In this document: positions 17,252-25,316 of the stretch, piece by piece | Numbering within the stretch: the stretch's first letter is position 1 | How the letters are laid out: every line of letters begins with the position of its first letter | Origin: Nonomuraea angiospora | Lineage (GTDB): Bacteria > Actinomycetota > Actinomycetes > Streptosporangiales > Streptosporangiaceae | Direction: 5' to 3' | DNA length: 64,000 nt | Assembly: GCF_014873145.1 (NCBI RefSeq) | Contig: NZ_JADBEK010000001.1 | Location: forward strand, 10,974,001-11,038,000 | Notes under the pieces: model-generated | Databases searched by the model: none | Seen by the model: the letters and a program-made list of their open reading frames with translations, nothing else | What the model was told of the DNA's origin: nothing | Made by a program: the position numbers and the translations under genes

Positions 17252-18001
17252 TCAGGCCGCCGACCAGCCGCCGTCGACCGGGACGATCGCCCCGTTGACG
17301 AACGAGGCGGCGTCCGAGGCGAGGAAGAGCGCGGCGTCGGCCATCTGCTCCGGCTGGGCCAGCCGCTCGCCGAGGGCGAGCACGGGGCCGAGCCGGGCGG
17401 CGCCGGTGGGGTCGAAGGACGCGTTCGTGGCGATGTTGGTCATGGTGGGGCCGGGCAGGATGGCGTTGCAGCGGATGCCGTCCTTGGCGTGCGCCCAGGC
17501 CACGCTGCGGGTCAGGCCGACCACGCCGTGCTTGGACGCGGTGTAGGCGGCGCCGGCCGCCCCGCCGCGGATGCCGGCCTCCGAGGCGGTGTTGACGATC
17601 GCGCCGGAGCCCTGGCGCAGCATGTGCGGCAGCACCGCGTGGGTGACCAGGAACGTGCCGGTCAGGTTCACCCGCAGGACCCGCTCCCACAGCTCGACCG
17701 GGATGTCGGCGGGCAGCGCCATCGTGTCCATGATCCCGGCGTTGTTGCACAGCACGTCGACGCGGCCGAACGCGCCGATCGCCGCCTCGGTCAGCGCGGC
17801 CACCGACGCCTCGTCGGAGATGTCGGCGGCGACCGCGACGGCCGCCTCGCCGATCTCCTCGGCGGTCCGCCCGGCCGACTCCTTGTCGATGTCGCAGGCC
17901 ACGACGCGGGCGCCCGCCTTGGCGAACGCCACGGCCATCGCCCGCCCGATTCCGGACCCCGCACCTGTGATCAGGGCGACGCGATCGTCGAATGTGCTCA
18001 A
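17252..18001 (-). CDS. SDR-family oxidoreductase
   Basis: A 249-aa classical short-chain dehydrogenase: NAD site ALITGAGSGIGRAMAVA, NNAGIMD, catalytic Ser/Tyr/Lys region with NTASEAGIRGG and YTASKHGVVGLTRS, and C-terminal FVNGAIVPVDGGWSA. The start is TTG at 18001 with AAAGGA about 8 nt upstream; an upstream start at 18043 would place coding sequence inside the operator. First gene of an operon with the ferredoxin reductase, divergent from a TetR regulator. Substrate unknown. Confidence 0.92.
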   Translation of the reverse strand: MSTFDDRVALITGAGSGIGRAMAVAFAKAGARVVACDIDKESAGRTAEEIGEAAVAVAADISDEASVAALTEAAIGAFGRVDVLCNNAGIMDTMALPADIPVELWERVLRVNLTGTFLVTHAVLPHMLRQGSGAIVNTASEAGIRGGAAGAAYTASKHGVVGLTRSVAWAHAKDGIRCNAILPGPTMTNIATNASFDPTGAARLGPVLALGERLAQPEQMADAALFLASDAASFVNGAIVPVDGGWSAA

Positions 18002-18038
18002 GAGCCCGTCCTTTCGCCAGCCGTCATCCGGCCCCGTC

Positions 18039-18066
18039 AACAACCGGACAATGTCGTCCGGTTGTT
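18039..18066. promoter_or_regulatory. 28-bp TetR operator between SDR and TetR genes
   Basis: AACAACCGGAC (18039-18049) and GTCCGGTTGTT (18056-18066) are perfect 11-bp inverted arms around AATGTC. The right arm abuts a good rightward -10 element TACGAT (18066-18071), about 8 nt before the TetR GTG, so repressor binding would block transcription of its own gene and, on the other strand, the SDR operon. Confidence 0.8.
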
Positions 18067-18078
18067 ACGATACCCGCT

Positions 18079-18639
18079 GTGCCGGAGTCACGTCGACCGA
18101 ACAGAGGACCGAGCGCCGCGGCCGAGAACCGGGCGGCGTTGGTCGCGGCCGCCCGTGAGGTGTTCGCCAGCGCCGGATACAACGCGCCGCTGAGCTCGGT
18201 CGCCCGCGCCGCCGGGGTCGGGCAGGGCAGCCTCTACCGGCACTTCCCCGACCGGATCAGCCTGGCGATGGCCGTGTTCGAGGACGGCGTCACGGAGCTG
18301 GAGGCGCTGGCGGCCCGGCCCGGCACCACGCTCGACGACCTGCTGGCGCTGCTGACCGAGCAGGCCATCACCTCGACCGCGTTCATCGAGATGGTCAGCG
18401 CGCGGCCGAGCGAGCCCGATCCCCGCATCATCGACGTACGCGATCGCGTGTCGAGGGTCCTGGCGGGCGTGCTCGGCGACGCCCGGCGCGCGGGGCACGT
18501 CCGTGACGGCGTCTCGGCCGACGACCTGGTGCTGGTCGTCGGCATGCTCGCCGGGGTCCTGGCCAGGACCCCGGCGCCCGACCGGCGCGCCACCGCCGGC
18601 CGGGTGTGGGCGCTGCTGCGCGAGGGCATCGTGCCCTGA
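18079..18639 (+). CDS. TetR-family transcriptional regulator, probably leaderless mRNA
   Basis: A 186-aa regulator with the TetR DNA-binding domain (NRAALVAAAREVFASAGYNA, then VARAAGVGQGSLYRHFPDR). The GTG at 18079 is chosen although it has no Shine-Dalgarno: the -10 TACGAT ends at 18071, so transcription should begin at or within a base or so of the GTG, which fits a leaderless start. The longer frame from 17992 runs through the operator and is rejected. It likely represses itself and the divergent SDR/reductase operon. Confidence 0.9.
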   Translation: MPESRRPNRGPSAAAENRAALVAAAREVFASAGYNAPLSSVARAAGVGQGSLYRHFPDRISLAMAVFEDGVTELEALAARPGTTLDDLLALLTEQAITSTAFIEMVSARPSEPDPRIIDVRDRVSRVLAGVLGDARRAGHVRDGVSADDLVLVVGMLAGVLARTPAPDRRATAGRVWALLREGIVP

Positions 18640-18652
18640 GGCGGTCCAGCGG

Positions 18653-19450
18653 TCACTGGCTGACCGCCCGCTTGTACAGGCGCGTGGCCAGCGGCACGAA
18701 CACCACCAGGATCAGCACCGACCAGAACAGCGACACCCCCACCGCGTGCTGGAGCGGCCAGGCCCGCGGCTGCGTCGCGCCCGCGTTGCCGAACAGCTCG
18801 CGGGCGGCCTGGACGACGGTCGAGACGGGGTTCCACTCGGCGACGGCCCTGAGCGGCCCGGGCAGGCGGCCGGCGTCCACGAAGGCGTTGGACAGGAAGA
18901 CCAGCGGCATCGACACGAGGGTGGCGATGTTGTTGAACACCTCGGGCGTGCGCAGGGCCAGCGCCACCGCCGCCGTCACCCACGAGAAGGCGTACGCGAA
19001 GAACAGCAGCAGCAGGAAGCCCAGCACGGCCTCCAGGGGCGAGGTGTGGATGCGCCAGCCGACGGCCAGTCCGACCAGCGCCATCACGACGATGCTGGTC
19101 ACGTTCATGAGCGCGTCGCAGACGGTCTGGCCGACCAGCACCGCCGAGGGCGCCATCGGCAGCGTGCGGAACCGGTCGAAGATGCCCTTCTGCAGGTCCT
19201 GGGTGAGGGTGTAGCCGGTGATCTGCGCGCTGGTGACGATGGTCTGGACGAAGATGCCCGGGATCAGGTACTCGCGGTACGACAGGCCCGGCAGCTCGAT
19301 CATGCTGCCGAAGACGTACGCGAACAGCAGCACGAACACGATCGGCAGGATGACCGCGCCGCCGAGCAGGTCCGGGGCTCGTCTGATCTTGAGCGCGTTG
19401 CGCTTGGTGATCGTCACGCCGTCGGCGAGCACGATCTGCAGGGCGTTCAT
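18653..19450 (-). CDS. ABC-2 type exporter permease (DrrB-like)
   Basis: A 265-aa membrane protein with six predicted helices (LLGGAVILPIVFVLLFAYVF first) and the ABC-2 family sequence SYREYLIPGIFVQTIVTSAQ. It starts at ATG 19450, overlapping the ATPase stop as ATGA, so the two are translationally coupled. Together they form a daunorubicin-resistance-type drug or lipid exporter. Substrate unknown. Confidence 0.93.
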   Translation of the reverse strand: MNALQIVLADGVTITKRNALKIRRAPDLLGGAVILPIVFVLLFAYVFGSMIELPGLSYREYLIPGIFVQTIVTSAQITGYTLTQDLQKGIFDRFRTLPMAPSAVLVGQTVCDALMNVTSIVVMALVGLAVGWRIHTSPLEAVLGFLLLLFFAYAFSWVTAAVALALRTPEVFNNIATLVSMPLVFLSNAFVDAGRLPGPLRAVAEWNPVSTVVQAARELFGNAGATQPRAWPLQHAVGVSLFWSVLILVVFVPLATRLYKRAVSQ

Positions 19451-20403
19451 CGGGCGGGCTCCTTCTCGGCGGTGACCTCGTGGCCGGTGAGGGTGAGGAA
19501 GACGTCGTCCAGGGTCGGGCGGCGCAGCCCGGCGTCGCGGATGGTGACGCGTTCGGCGGCCAGCAGGCCGAGCGCGGTGGTGAGCGCGGCGGTGCCGCCG
19601 GTGACCGGGACCGTCACGTGCAGCGCCGCGGGGTCGACGCGTACCTCGCCGAAGGAGGCCAGGGCGTGCCGCGCGGCGGCCAGGTCGCCGGCGCCGGCCA
19701 CGGTCAGCTCGATCCGGTCGCCGCCGACCTGGTCCTTCAGCTCGTCGGCGGTGCCGAGCGCGATCACGTGGCCGTGGTCGACCACCGCGATCCGGTCGGC
19801 GAGGCGGTCGGCCTCCTCCAGGTACTGGGTGGTGAGCAGCACGGTGGTGCCGCCCGCCACGAGCTCGGAGATGACCTCCCACAGGCCCGCGCGGGCCCGG
19901 GGGTCCAGGCCGGTGGTGGGCTCGTCGAGGAAGAGCACGGGCGGGTCGGCCACCAGCGCGCCGGCCAGGTCGAGGCGGCGCCGCATGCCGCCGGAGTAGC
20001 CGCGCACCGGGCGGTCGGCCGCGCCGGTCAGGTCGAAGCGCTCCAGCAGCTCCCGGGCGCGCTGCTTGCTGCGCTTGGCGCCCAGGTGGTAGAGGCGGCT
20101 GACCATCTCCAGGTTCTCGGCGCCGGTCATGTGGTCGTCGACGGCCGCGTACTGGCCGGACGCGCCGATGCGCGAGCGCAGCAGGTCGGCCTGCGTGACG
20201 ACGTCCAGGCCGGCGACGGTGGCGTGTCCGGCGTCCGGTCTCACCAGGGTGGTCAGGATCCGTACCGTGGTGGTCTTTCCCGCGCCGTTGGGGCCGAGCA
20301 GGCCGAACACCGTGCCCTCGGGGACGGACAGGTCCATCCCGTCGAGGGCGACGACGTCGCCGTACTTCTTGACCAGGCCCTCGGCGTGAATGGCGGGGGG
20401 CAT
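19447..20403 (-). CDS. ABC exporter ATPase (DrrA-like)
   Basis: A 318-aa ATPase: Walker A GLLGPNGAGKTTTVRIL (about residue 35), signature RGYSGGMRRRLDLAGALV, Walker B VLFLDEPTTGLDPRAR, and the DrrA-type C-terminal tail (RRPTLDDVFLTLTGHEV). AAAGGAG lies about 10 nt before the ATG at 20403. It is downstream of the EXLDI gene (92 nt) and coupled to the permease gene. Confidence 0.95.
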   Translation of the reverse strand: MPPAIHAEGLVKKYGDVVALDGMDLSVPEGTVFGLLGPNGAGKTTTVRILTTLVRPDAGHATVAGLDVVTQADLLRSRIGASGQYAAVDDHMTGAENLEMVSRLYHLGAKRSKQRARELLERFDLTGAADRPVRGYSGGMRRRLDLAGALVADPPVLFLDEPTTGLDPRARAGLWEVISELVAGGTTVLLTTQYLEEADRLADRIAVVDHGHVIALGTADELKDQVGGDRIELTVAGAGDLAAARHALASFGEVRVDPAALHVTVPVTGGTAALTTALGLLAAERVTIRDAGLRRPTLDDVFLTLTGHEVTAEKEPAR

Positions 20404-20495
20404 CGCAGGATTTCTCCTTTTGTTGGGAGGTTAACCATGATTTATGGGCATGACGGGATGGCGGACGGTCGCCCGCCCGCTTCGATCAGCGGGGT

Positions 20496-21020
20496 TCAGA
20501 TGTCGAGGTCCTCGACGGCGGGCCGCTCGGCCAGGTCGGCGATCAGGTCGTAGAACTCGTCAGGGATCTTGCCGCGCAGCTCCTCGACCGTGTCGAAGAC
20601 GTCCAGCGTGGCCGCGCCCTGTACGAAGCCCCATCTCGTCTCGCCCAGCCCGAGGTAGCCGCGCCAGGTGCTCACCCAGTCGTCGGACTCCGAGCCGCTC
20701 ACCCAGTCGGGCGAGCGGTCGACGTGCAGGACGAACTTGCCCTTGCGTGAGCGGTACACGCGGAACATCTCCACCCGCCCGCTGCGGCTGGTGCGGCCCC
20801 ACTCGCCGAGCAGCACGCCGGAGAAGCGCTGCTTGCGCCCGGCGCCCTGGCCGACCTGCACGATGATCTCTTCGTAGCCCTCCTGGCGGCCCTCCTCCAT
20901 CTCGACGTAGCGCCGCAGCGCCACGCTGATGGCGGTCGACAGCTTGCCGCCGGCGAGCTCCTGCGCCCGCTGGAAGATCGGCAGATCCTCGTCCGACACG
21001 TAGATCGTTTTGTTCGGCAT
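20496..21020 (-). CDS. EXLDI protein (DrrAB-associated, RHH-like N-terminus)
   Basis: A 174-aa protein ending in the signature ...AVEDLDI that names the EXLDI family, which in actinobacteria tends to sit beside DrrAB-like exporters, as here. The N-terminus (MPNKTIYVSDEDLPIFQRAQ, then KLSTAISVALRRYVE) looks like a ribbon-helix-helix DNA-binding motif, so a regulatory role is plausible. The ATG at 21020 follows GAGGGTGAG and is 15 bp from a near-perfect 28-bp palindrome at 21036-21063, a likely autoregulatory site. The longer reading frame to 21251 runs antisense to no extra conserved sequence and overlaps the glycosylase gene. Confidence 0.85.
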   Translation of the reverse strand: MPNKTIYVSDEDLPIFQRAQELAGGKLSTAISVALRRYVEMEEGRQEGYEEIIVQVGQGAGRKQRFSGVLLGEWGRTSRSGRVEMFRVYRSRKGKFVLHVDRSPDWVSGSESDDWVSTWRGYLGLGETRWGFVQGAATLDVFDTVEELRGKIPDEFYDLIADLAERPAVEDLDI

Positions 21021-21035
21021 CGTCTCACCCTCATC

Positions 21036-21063
21036 CCGTATACGTATGAGTCTACGTATACGG
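21036..21063. promoter_or_regulatory. 28-bp palindromic operator upstream of EXLDI gene
   Basis: CCGTATACGTA (21036-21046) and TACGTATACGG (21053-21063) are perfect 11-bp inverted arms around TGAGTC. It sits directly upstream of the EXLDI start in the 64-bp gap after the glycosylase stop. The EXLDI protein itself, with its RHH-like N-terminus, is the nearest candidate binder; a TetR regulator is the alternative. Confidence 0.75.
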
Positions 21064-21084
21064 ACGGCGGATGGCAACGCGCTT

Positions 21085-21972
21085 TCAGTCGCGGCCGTCG
21101 GCGGTCCCGTAGGAGGAGGCCCTGAAGAGGAAGGAGGCCCAGGAGCGGTAGGGCCGCCACGCCTCCGCCAGCTTCCGGTACGCGCTCGGCGGCGCGTCCT
21201 CCGCCAGGCCGTACGCCTCGCGCAGGATCGCGAACAGGCGCGGCTCGTCACCGGGGAACGCGTCCGGCGCGCCCGCGCCGCGGATCAGGATCAGCCCCGC
21301 GGAGAACGGCCCCACGCCGGGCAGCGCGCGCAGCTCGGCCAAAGCGTCCTGCGGGTCGAGCGCGCGCAGGTGCTCGGTGGTGAGCACGCCGTCGAGCGCC
21401 GCCCGCGCCAGTCCGCGCAGCCACTCCTCCTTCTGCGCCGGCAGCCCGAGACCCCCGGCCTCCAGCAGCGACACGGGCGGGGGGAACGCCGGGTACGCCT
21501 GCCCGCCGACGGTGACCTTCGCGCCGTACCGGTCGGCGATGCGCTGCTTGATCCGCGAGGCGATGAGCATCGACGAACGCTGCACGATCACCGCCCAGCA
21601 CGCGGCCTCCCACGGGCTCCAGAAGCACACCGGCCGCAGGCCGGGGCTGCGCCGCTGCAGGTCGCCGAGCACCGGGTCGGCCTCGCCCAGCTTGGCGAAG
21701 CCGGCGCCGTCGACGTCGAGGGACAGGATCCGCGCCACCTCGCCCCGGATCCCCGGCCCGGCGGGCCGCGTCGTGGCCACGGCGACCCCGCCCGGCGCGC
21801 CCGTCACGGTGACGCCGATCGGCAGCCAGTCGGATTCGGCGCAGTAGGCGAAGCGCATCGCCCGCCCGTCGGAGGGCAGCGCGCTGGTGGCCGGCCAGTC
21901 CTCGAGGAAGCGCAGGGAGGCGTCGAAGTCGAACGGGCCCTCGGCGCTGATCGTGAATCCGTGCGTGGTCAT
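21085..21972 (-). CDS. AlkA-like DNA-3-methyladenine glycosylase
   Basis: A 295-aa HhH-GPD base-excision repair glycosylase. The N-terminal domain resembles AlkA (FTISAEGPFDFDASLRFLED). The helix-hairpin-helix is LRALPGVGPFSAGLILIRG and the catalytic Asp lies in the following APDAFPGDEP segment. It would remove alkylated bases. It is the first gene of the leftward group with EXLDI and drrAB, separated by the palindrome, so co-regulation is uncertain. Confidence 0.88.
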   Translation of the reverse strand: MTTHGFTISAEGPFDFDASLRFLEDWPATSALPSDGRAMRFAYCAESDWLPIGVTVTGAPGGVAVATTRPAGPGIRGEVARILSLDVDGAGFAKLGEADPVLGDLQRRSPGLRPVCFWSPWEAACWAVIVQRSSMLIASRIKQRIADRYGAKVTVGGQAYPAFPPPVSLLEAGGLGLPAQKEEWLRGLARAALDGVLTTEHLRALDPQDALAELRALPGVGPFSAGLILIRGAGAPDAFPGDEPRLFAILREAYGLAEDAPPSAYRKLAEAWRPYRSWASFLFRASSYGTADGRD

Positions 21973-22092
21973 GCGCGTATGGTAGGCGCCGGCTAGGACA
22001 ACCCCCCGTCGATCACCTGGTCCGGCGCCTGGCCGATCGGGCGCGCGCGGCGAGGGCGCCGCCGCGTGACGGCGCCTGAGCGCGACCTGGAT

Positions 22093-22731
22093 CTAGACCC
22101 GGAGCAGGCGGGCGCAGGCGGCCGCCGCCGCGTCGGCGTCACCGATCACGACGGCCCGGGCGAGAGCGGTCAGGCGCTCGGCCGAGACCCGGGCGTCGTC
22201 CAGCGGCGCGGCCTCCGAGAGCAGGTCGTCGAGGTCGGCCAGCAGGCTCGCCCCCGCCAGCCTGCGCACGCAGGGCCAGGTGTCGGAGAAGCGCACCGGG
22301 CGGCCGTCGGCGTCGAGCAGGGCGAGCCGGAGGCTGCGGTCGGGATGCGCCGCCGCGCTGCGCGCCAGCCCCGCCATGATCGCCTCGCGGGCCCGCGCGA
22401 GCTCCATCGGGTCGCGCCCGGCCAGCGATAACGCCGGATCAGGCGGCGACTCCCGCTGGGTCTCCTGGAGCGCAGGCGCGAGCACCACGGCGCCGTTGCC
22501 GTGCTGGACCTCGACCATGCCCTGGACCTCGAGCGCCACCAGGGCGCGGCTCAGGGTCGCCCGGCTGACGCCGAGCTCGGCGGCCAGGCGGCGCTCGGGG
22601 GGCAGGCGATCGCCGGGGGAGAGCCCCTGAGCCTCGATGAAGCGCGCGATGTGGTCGGCCAGCTGCACATAGAGGCGGGGACGCTCCATCCGCTCGGGGA
22701 CCGCGGAGGTCTGCGGGCGCTTCTTGGTCAC
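22093..22731 (-). CDS. GntR/FadR-family regulator (possible MatR analogue)
   Basis: A 212-aa regulator with a GntR winged helix (LYVQLADHIARFIEAQGLSP, then RLAAELGVSRATLSRALVAL) and a short helical C-terminal domain. The GTG at 22731 has no Shine-Dalgarno, but TAGACT (a -10 match on this strand) lies 7 nt upstream, consistent with a leaderless transcript; an ATG at 22689 is the alternative. It is divergent from the MatC-like carrier operon. In rhizobial malonate systems a GntR regulator (MatR) holds the same position, so this may be its counterpart. Confidence 0.88.
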   Translation of the reverse strand: MTKKRPQTSAVPERMERPRLYVQLADHIARFIEAQGLSPGDRLPPERRLAAELGVSRATLSRALVALEVQGMVEVQHGNGAVVLAPALQETQRESPPDPALSLAGRDPMELARAREAIMAGLARSAAAHPDRSLRLALLDADGRPVRFSDTWPCVRRLAGASLLADLDDLLSEAAPLDDARVSAERLTALARAVVIGDADAAAAACARLLRV

Positions 22732-22830
22732 GGGGGACAGTCTATTGACATCCGGCGCAGTGGCGCAGAGGCTAGGCCAATCCGGAAATGCGCACGTAAC
22801 CGGAGAGTCACCTGACCCGAGGAGTCGCCG
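22732..22830. promoter_or_regulatory. divergent promoter region, GntR / MatC-like operon
   Basis: A rightward -35 TTGACA lies at 22745-22750 with only weak -10 candidates near 22769-22778. On the opposite strand TAGACT (22738-22743) is a good -10 for the GntR gene. The two promoters overlap, so one bound regulator could control both directions. No clear palindrome seen. Confidence 0.45.
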
Positions 22831-24153
22831 ATGTCGGCGGAAGTCGTTGCGTTGGTTGTATTGGTGTTGGTGTTCCTGATAGCCACGGTCCGGTCCATCA
22901 ACATGGGGGCGCTGGCGCTCGTGGCGGCGTTCGTCGTGGGCACCGCCGTGTTCGGCGTGAAGGTGTCGGACGTCCTCGGCGGCTTCCCGGCCAACCTGTT
23001 CGTCATCCTGGTCGGGGTCACGTACCTGTTCGCGCTGGCCAGGAACAACGGCACCGTGGACTGGATCGTGCACCGGGCCGTGGTCGCGGTGCGCGGGCGG
23101 GTCGCCCTGATGCCGTGGGTGATGTTCGTGGTGTGCGCCGCGATCACGGCGATCGGCGCCGCCAGCCCCGCCGCGGTGGCCATCGTGGCCCCGGTGGCGA
23201 TGGGCTTCGCCGCCCGTTACCGGATCAACCCGGTCATGATGGGCCTGATGGTGGTGCAGGGCGCCACCGGCGGCAGCTTCTCGCCGATCGGCATCTTCGG
23301 CGCGATCACCAACGGCGTCGTGGACAAGAGCCACCTTCCGGGCAGCCCGGCCGTGCTGTTCTTCAGCGCGTTGGGCGCCTGCGCGCTGATCAGCCTGATC
23401 GGCTTCCTCACTCTGGGCGGCACCAAGCTGCTGCAGCGCGACCGCGAGACGCCGAAGGAGCAGGTCGCCACCCTCGCGCGAACGGGCGCCGCCACCGGAT
23501 CCGCGGGCGAGTCCACCGAAGACCCCGAGCCCGCCGACGACGCCCTGCCCCGCCTCGACGCGCAGCGAGCCCTCACCCTGGTCGGCCTGCTCGTGCTCGC
23601 CGTGGGCGCGCTCGTCTTCGACCTCGACATCGGCTTCCTCGCCCTGGCGGTGGCGGTCGCGCTCACCCTCATCTTCCCCTCCGCGGCCCGCGGCACCGTC
23701 GACAAGATCAGCTGGGGTACGGTGCTCCTCGTCGGCGGCATCGTCACCTACGTCTCCCTGCTGGAGGACCAGGGCACGGTGAAGTGGCTCGGCGACGGGG
23801 TCGCCCACGTCGGCGCCCCGCTCGTGGCCGCGTTCCTGATCTGCCTCATCGGCGCCGTGGTCTCCGCCTTCGCCTCGACGACCGGCATCCTCGGGGCGCT
23901 CATCCCGCTCGCCGTGCCGTTCCTGCAGACCGGTCAGGTCGGCGCCGTCGGCCTGGTCACGGCGCTGGCGATCTCCTCCTCGGTGGTCGACTGCAGCCCG
24001 TTCTCGACCAACGGCGCCCTGGTCGTCGCGAACGCGGACGTCTCCGAACGCGACAACGTCTTCAAGCGCCTGATGACCTGGGGCATGACCATCATGGTGG
24101 TCGCGCCGGTGCTGTGCTGGGTGATCCTCGTCGTGCCGGGGAGCCTGTCATGA
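22831..24153 (+). CDS. MatC-like dicarboxylate (malonate) carrier
   Basis: A 440-aa membrane transporter with about 12 helices, starting MSAEVVALVVLVLVFLIATV. The N-terminal half contains ASPAAVAIVAPVAMGFAARY and QGATGGSFSPIGIFGAITNG, and the second half the mirrored SSVVDCSPFSTNGALVV. This matches the MatC/ion-transporter superfamily known for malonate and other C3-C4 dicarboxylates. The next gene begins on its stop (ATGA at 24150-24153). The CoA-transferase and carboxyltransferase that follow fit import and activation of a dicarboxylate. Confidence 0.82.
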   Translation: MSAEVVALVVLVLVFLIATVRSINMGALALVAAFVVGTAVFGVKVSDVLGGFPANLFVILVGVTYLFALARNNGTVDWIVHRAVVAVRGRVALMPWVMFVVCAAITAIGAASPAAVAIVAPVAMGFAARYRINPVMMGLMVVQGATGGSFSPIGIFGAITNGVVDKSHLPGSPAVLFFSALGACALISLIGFLTLGGTKLLQRDRETPKEQVATLARTGAATGSAGESTEDPEPADDALPRLDAQRALTLVGLLVLAVGALVFDLDIGFLALAVAVALTLIFPSAARGTVDKISWGTVLLVGGIVTYVSLLEDQGTVKWLGDGVAHVGAPLVAAFLICLIGAVVSAFASTTGILGALIPLAVPFLQTGQVGAVGLVTALAISSSVVDCSPFSTNGALVVANADVSERDNVFKRLMTWGMTIMVVAPVLCWVILVVPGSLS

Positions 24154-25316
24154 GCGGCCCGCTCGCCGGTTACGTCGTCGTCGACCTGACCAGGGCGCTG
24201 GCCGGGCCGCACGCCGCGATGATGCTCGGCGACCTGGGCGCGCGGGTGATCAAGGTGGAGCAGCCCGGGAGCGGCGACGACACCCGGGGCTGGGGGCCGC
24301 CGTTCGCCGGCTCGGAGTCCACGTACTTCCTGTCGTGCAACCGCAACAAGCAGTCGATCGCCCTGGACCTGAAGGACGAGGACGGCCGGGTCACCCTCGA
24401 GGCCCTGATCCGCAAGGCGGACGTGCTGCTGGAGAACTTCCGCGCCGGCGTGCTCGACCGGCTCGGCTTCACCACCGCGCGCCTGCTGGAGCTCAACCCG
24501 CGGCTGGTCGTGCTGTCCATCACCGGGTTCGGCCACGACGGGCCGGAGGCCGGGCGGGCCGGCTACGACCAGATCGCGCAGGGCGAGGCCGGGCTGATGT
24601 CGCTCACCGGGTCCGGGCCCGACGACCCGCAGCGGGTCGGCGTGCCGATCGGCGACCTGCTGGCCGGCATGTACGGCGCGTACGGCGTGGTGTCCGCGCT
24701 GCTCGAACGCGAGCGGACCGGGCGCGGCCAGGTCGTGCGCACCTCGCTGCTGGCCGGGATCGTCGGGGTGCACGCCTTCCAGGGCACCCGCTGGACCGTG
24801 GCCGGCGAGGTCGGGCGCGCCCAGGGCAACCACCACCCGTCCATCGCCCCGTACGGGCTGTTCCGGTGCGGGGACGGGCACGTGCAGATCGCGGTGGGCA
24901 GCGAGGGGCTGTGGCAGCGCTTCTGCGCCGAGTTCGGCCTGGACCCGCGCGAGCCCGGCCTGGCGACGAACGCGGAGCGGGTGGCCGCGGGCCGGCGGCT
25001 GGTCGAGCTGATCGAAGCCGCCTTCGCCCCCTTCGGCGCGGACGACCTGCTGCGCCGGCTGGCCGCCGCGGGCGTGCCCGCCGGCCGGGTGCGCAGCCTG
25101 GACGAGGTGTACGACTGGCCGCAGACCAGGTCGCAGGGCCTGCTCATCGACGTCGAGCACGCGGCCATCGGCCAGGTCACGCTGCCCGGCCCGCCGCTGC
25201 GGTTCTTCGACCCGGCCGGGCCGGACGGCGAGGTCGAGACCACCCGGACCGACCACGCCGCGCCTCCCGTGCTCAACGCCGACGAGGAGGAGATCCGCTC
25301 GTGGCTGGCCGGATGA
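24150..25316 (+). CDS. class III (CaiB/BaiF) CoA-transferase
   Basis: A 388-aa enzyme of the CaiB/BaiF family. N-terminal LAGYVVVDLTRALAGPHAAM, then YFLSCNRNKQSIALDLKDE, LLENFRAGVLDRLG, and the catalytic aspartate Asp140 in AGYDQIAQGEAGLM. Such enzymes move CoA from an acyl-CoA donor to a free carboxylate. It is translationally coupled to the MatC-like carrier and overlaps the carboxyltransferase gene, so it probably activates the imported dicarboxylate, for example malonate to malonyl-CoA. Substrate is an inference from context. Confidence 0.92.
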   Translation: MSGPLAGYVVVDLTRALAGPHAAMMLGDLGARVIKVEQPGSGDDTRGWGPPFAGSESTYFLSCNRNKQSIALDLKDEDGRVTLEALIRKADVLLENFRAGVLDRLGFTTARLLELNPRLVVLSITGFGHDGPEAGRAGYDQIAQGEAGLMSLTGSGPDDPQRVGVPIGDLLAGMYGAYGVVSALLERERTGRGQVVRTSLLAGIVGVHAFQGTRWTVAGEVGRAQGNHHPSIAPYGLFRCGDGHVQIAVGSEGLWQRFCAEFGLDPREPGLATNAERVAAGRRLVELIEAAFAPFGADDLLRRLAAAGVPAGRVRSLDEVYDWPQTRSQGLLIDVEHAAIGQVTLPGPPLRFFDPAGPDGEVETTRTDHAAPPVLNADEEEIRSWLAG

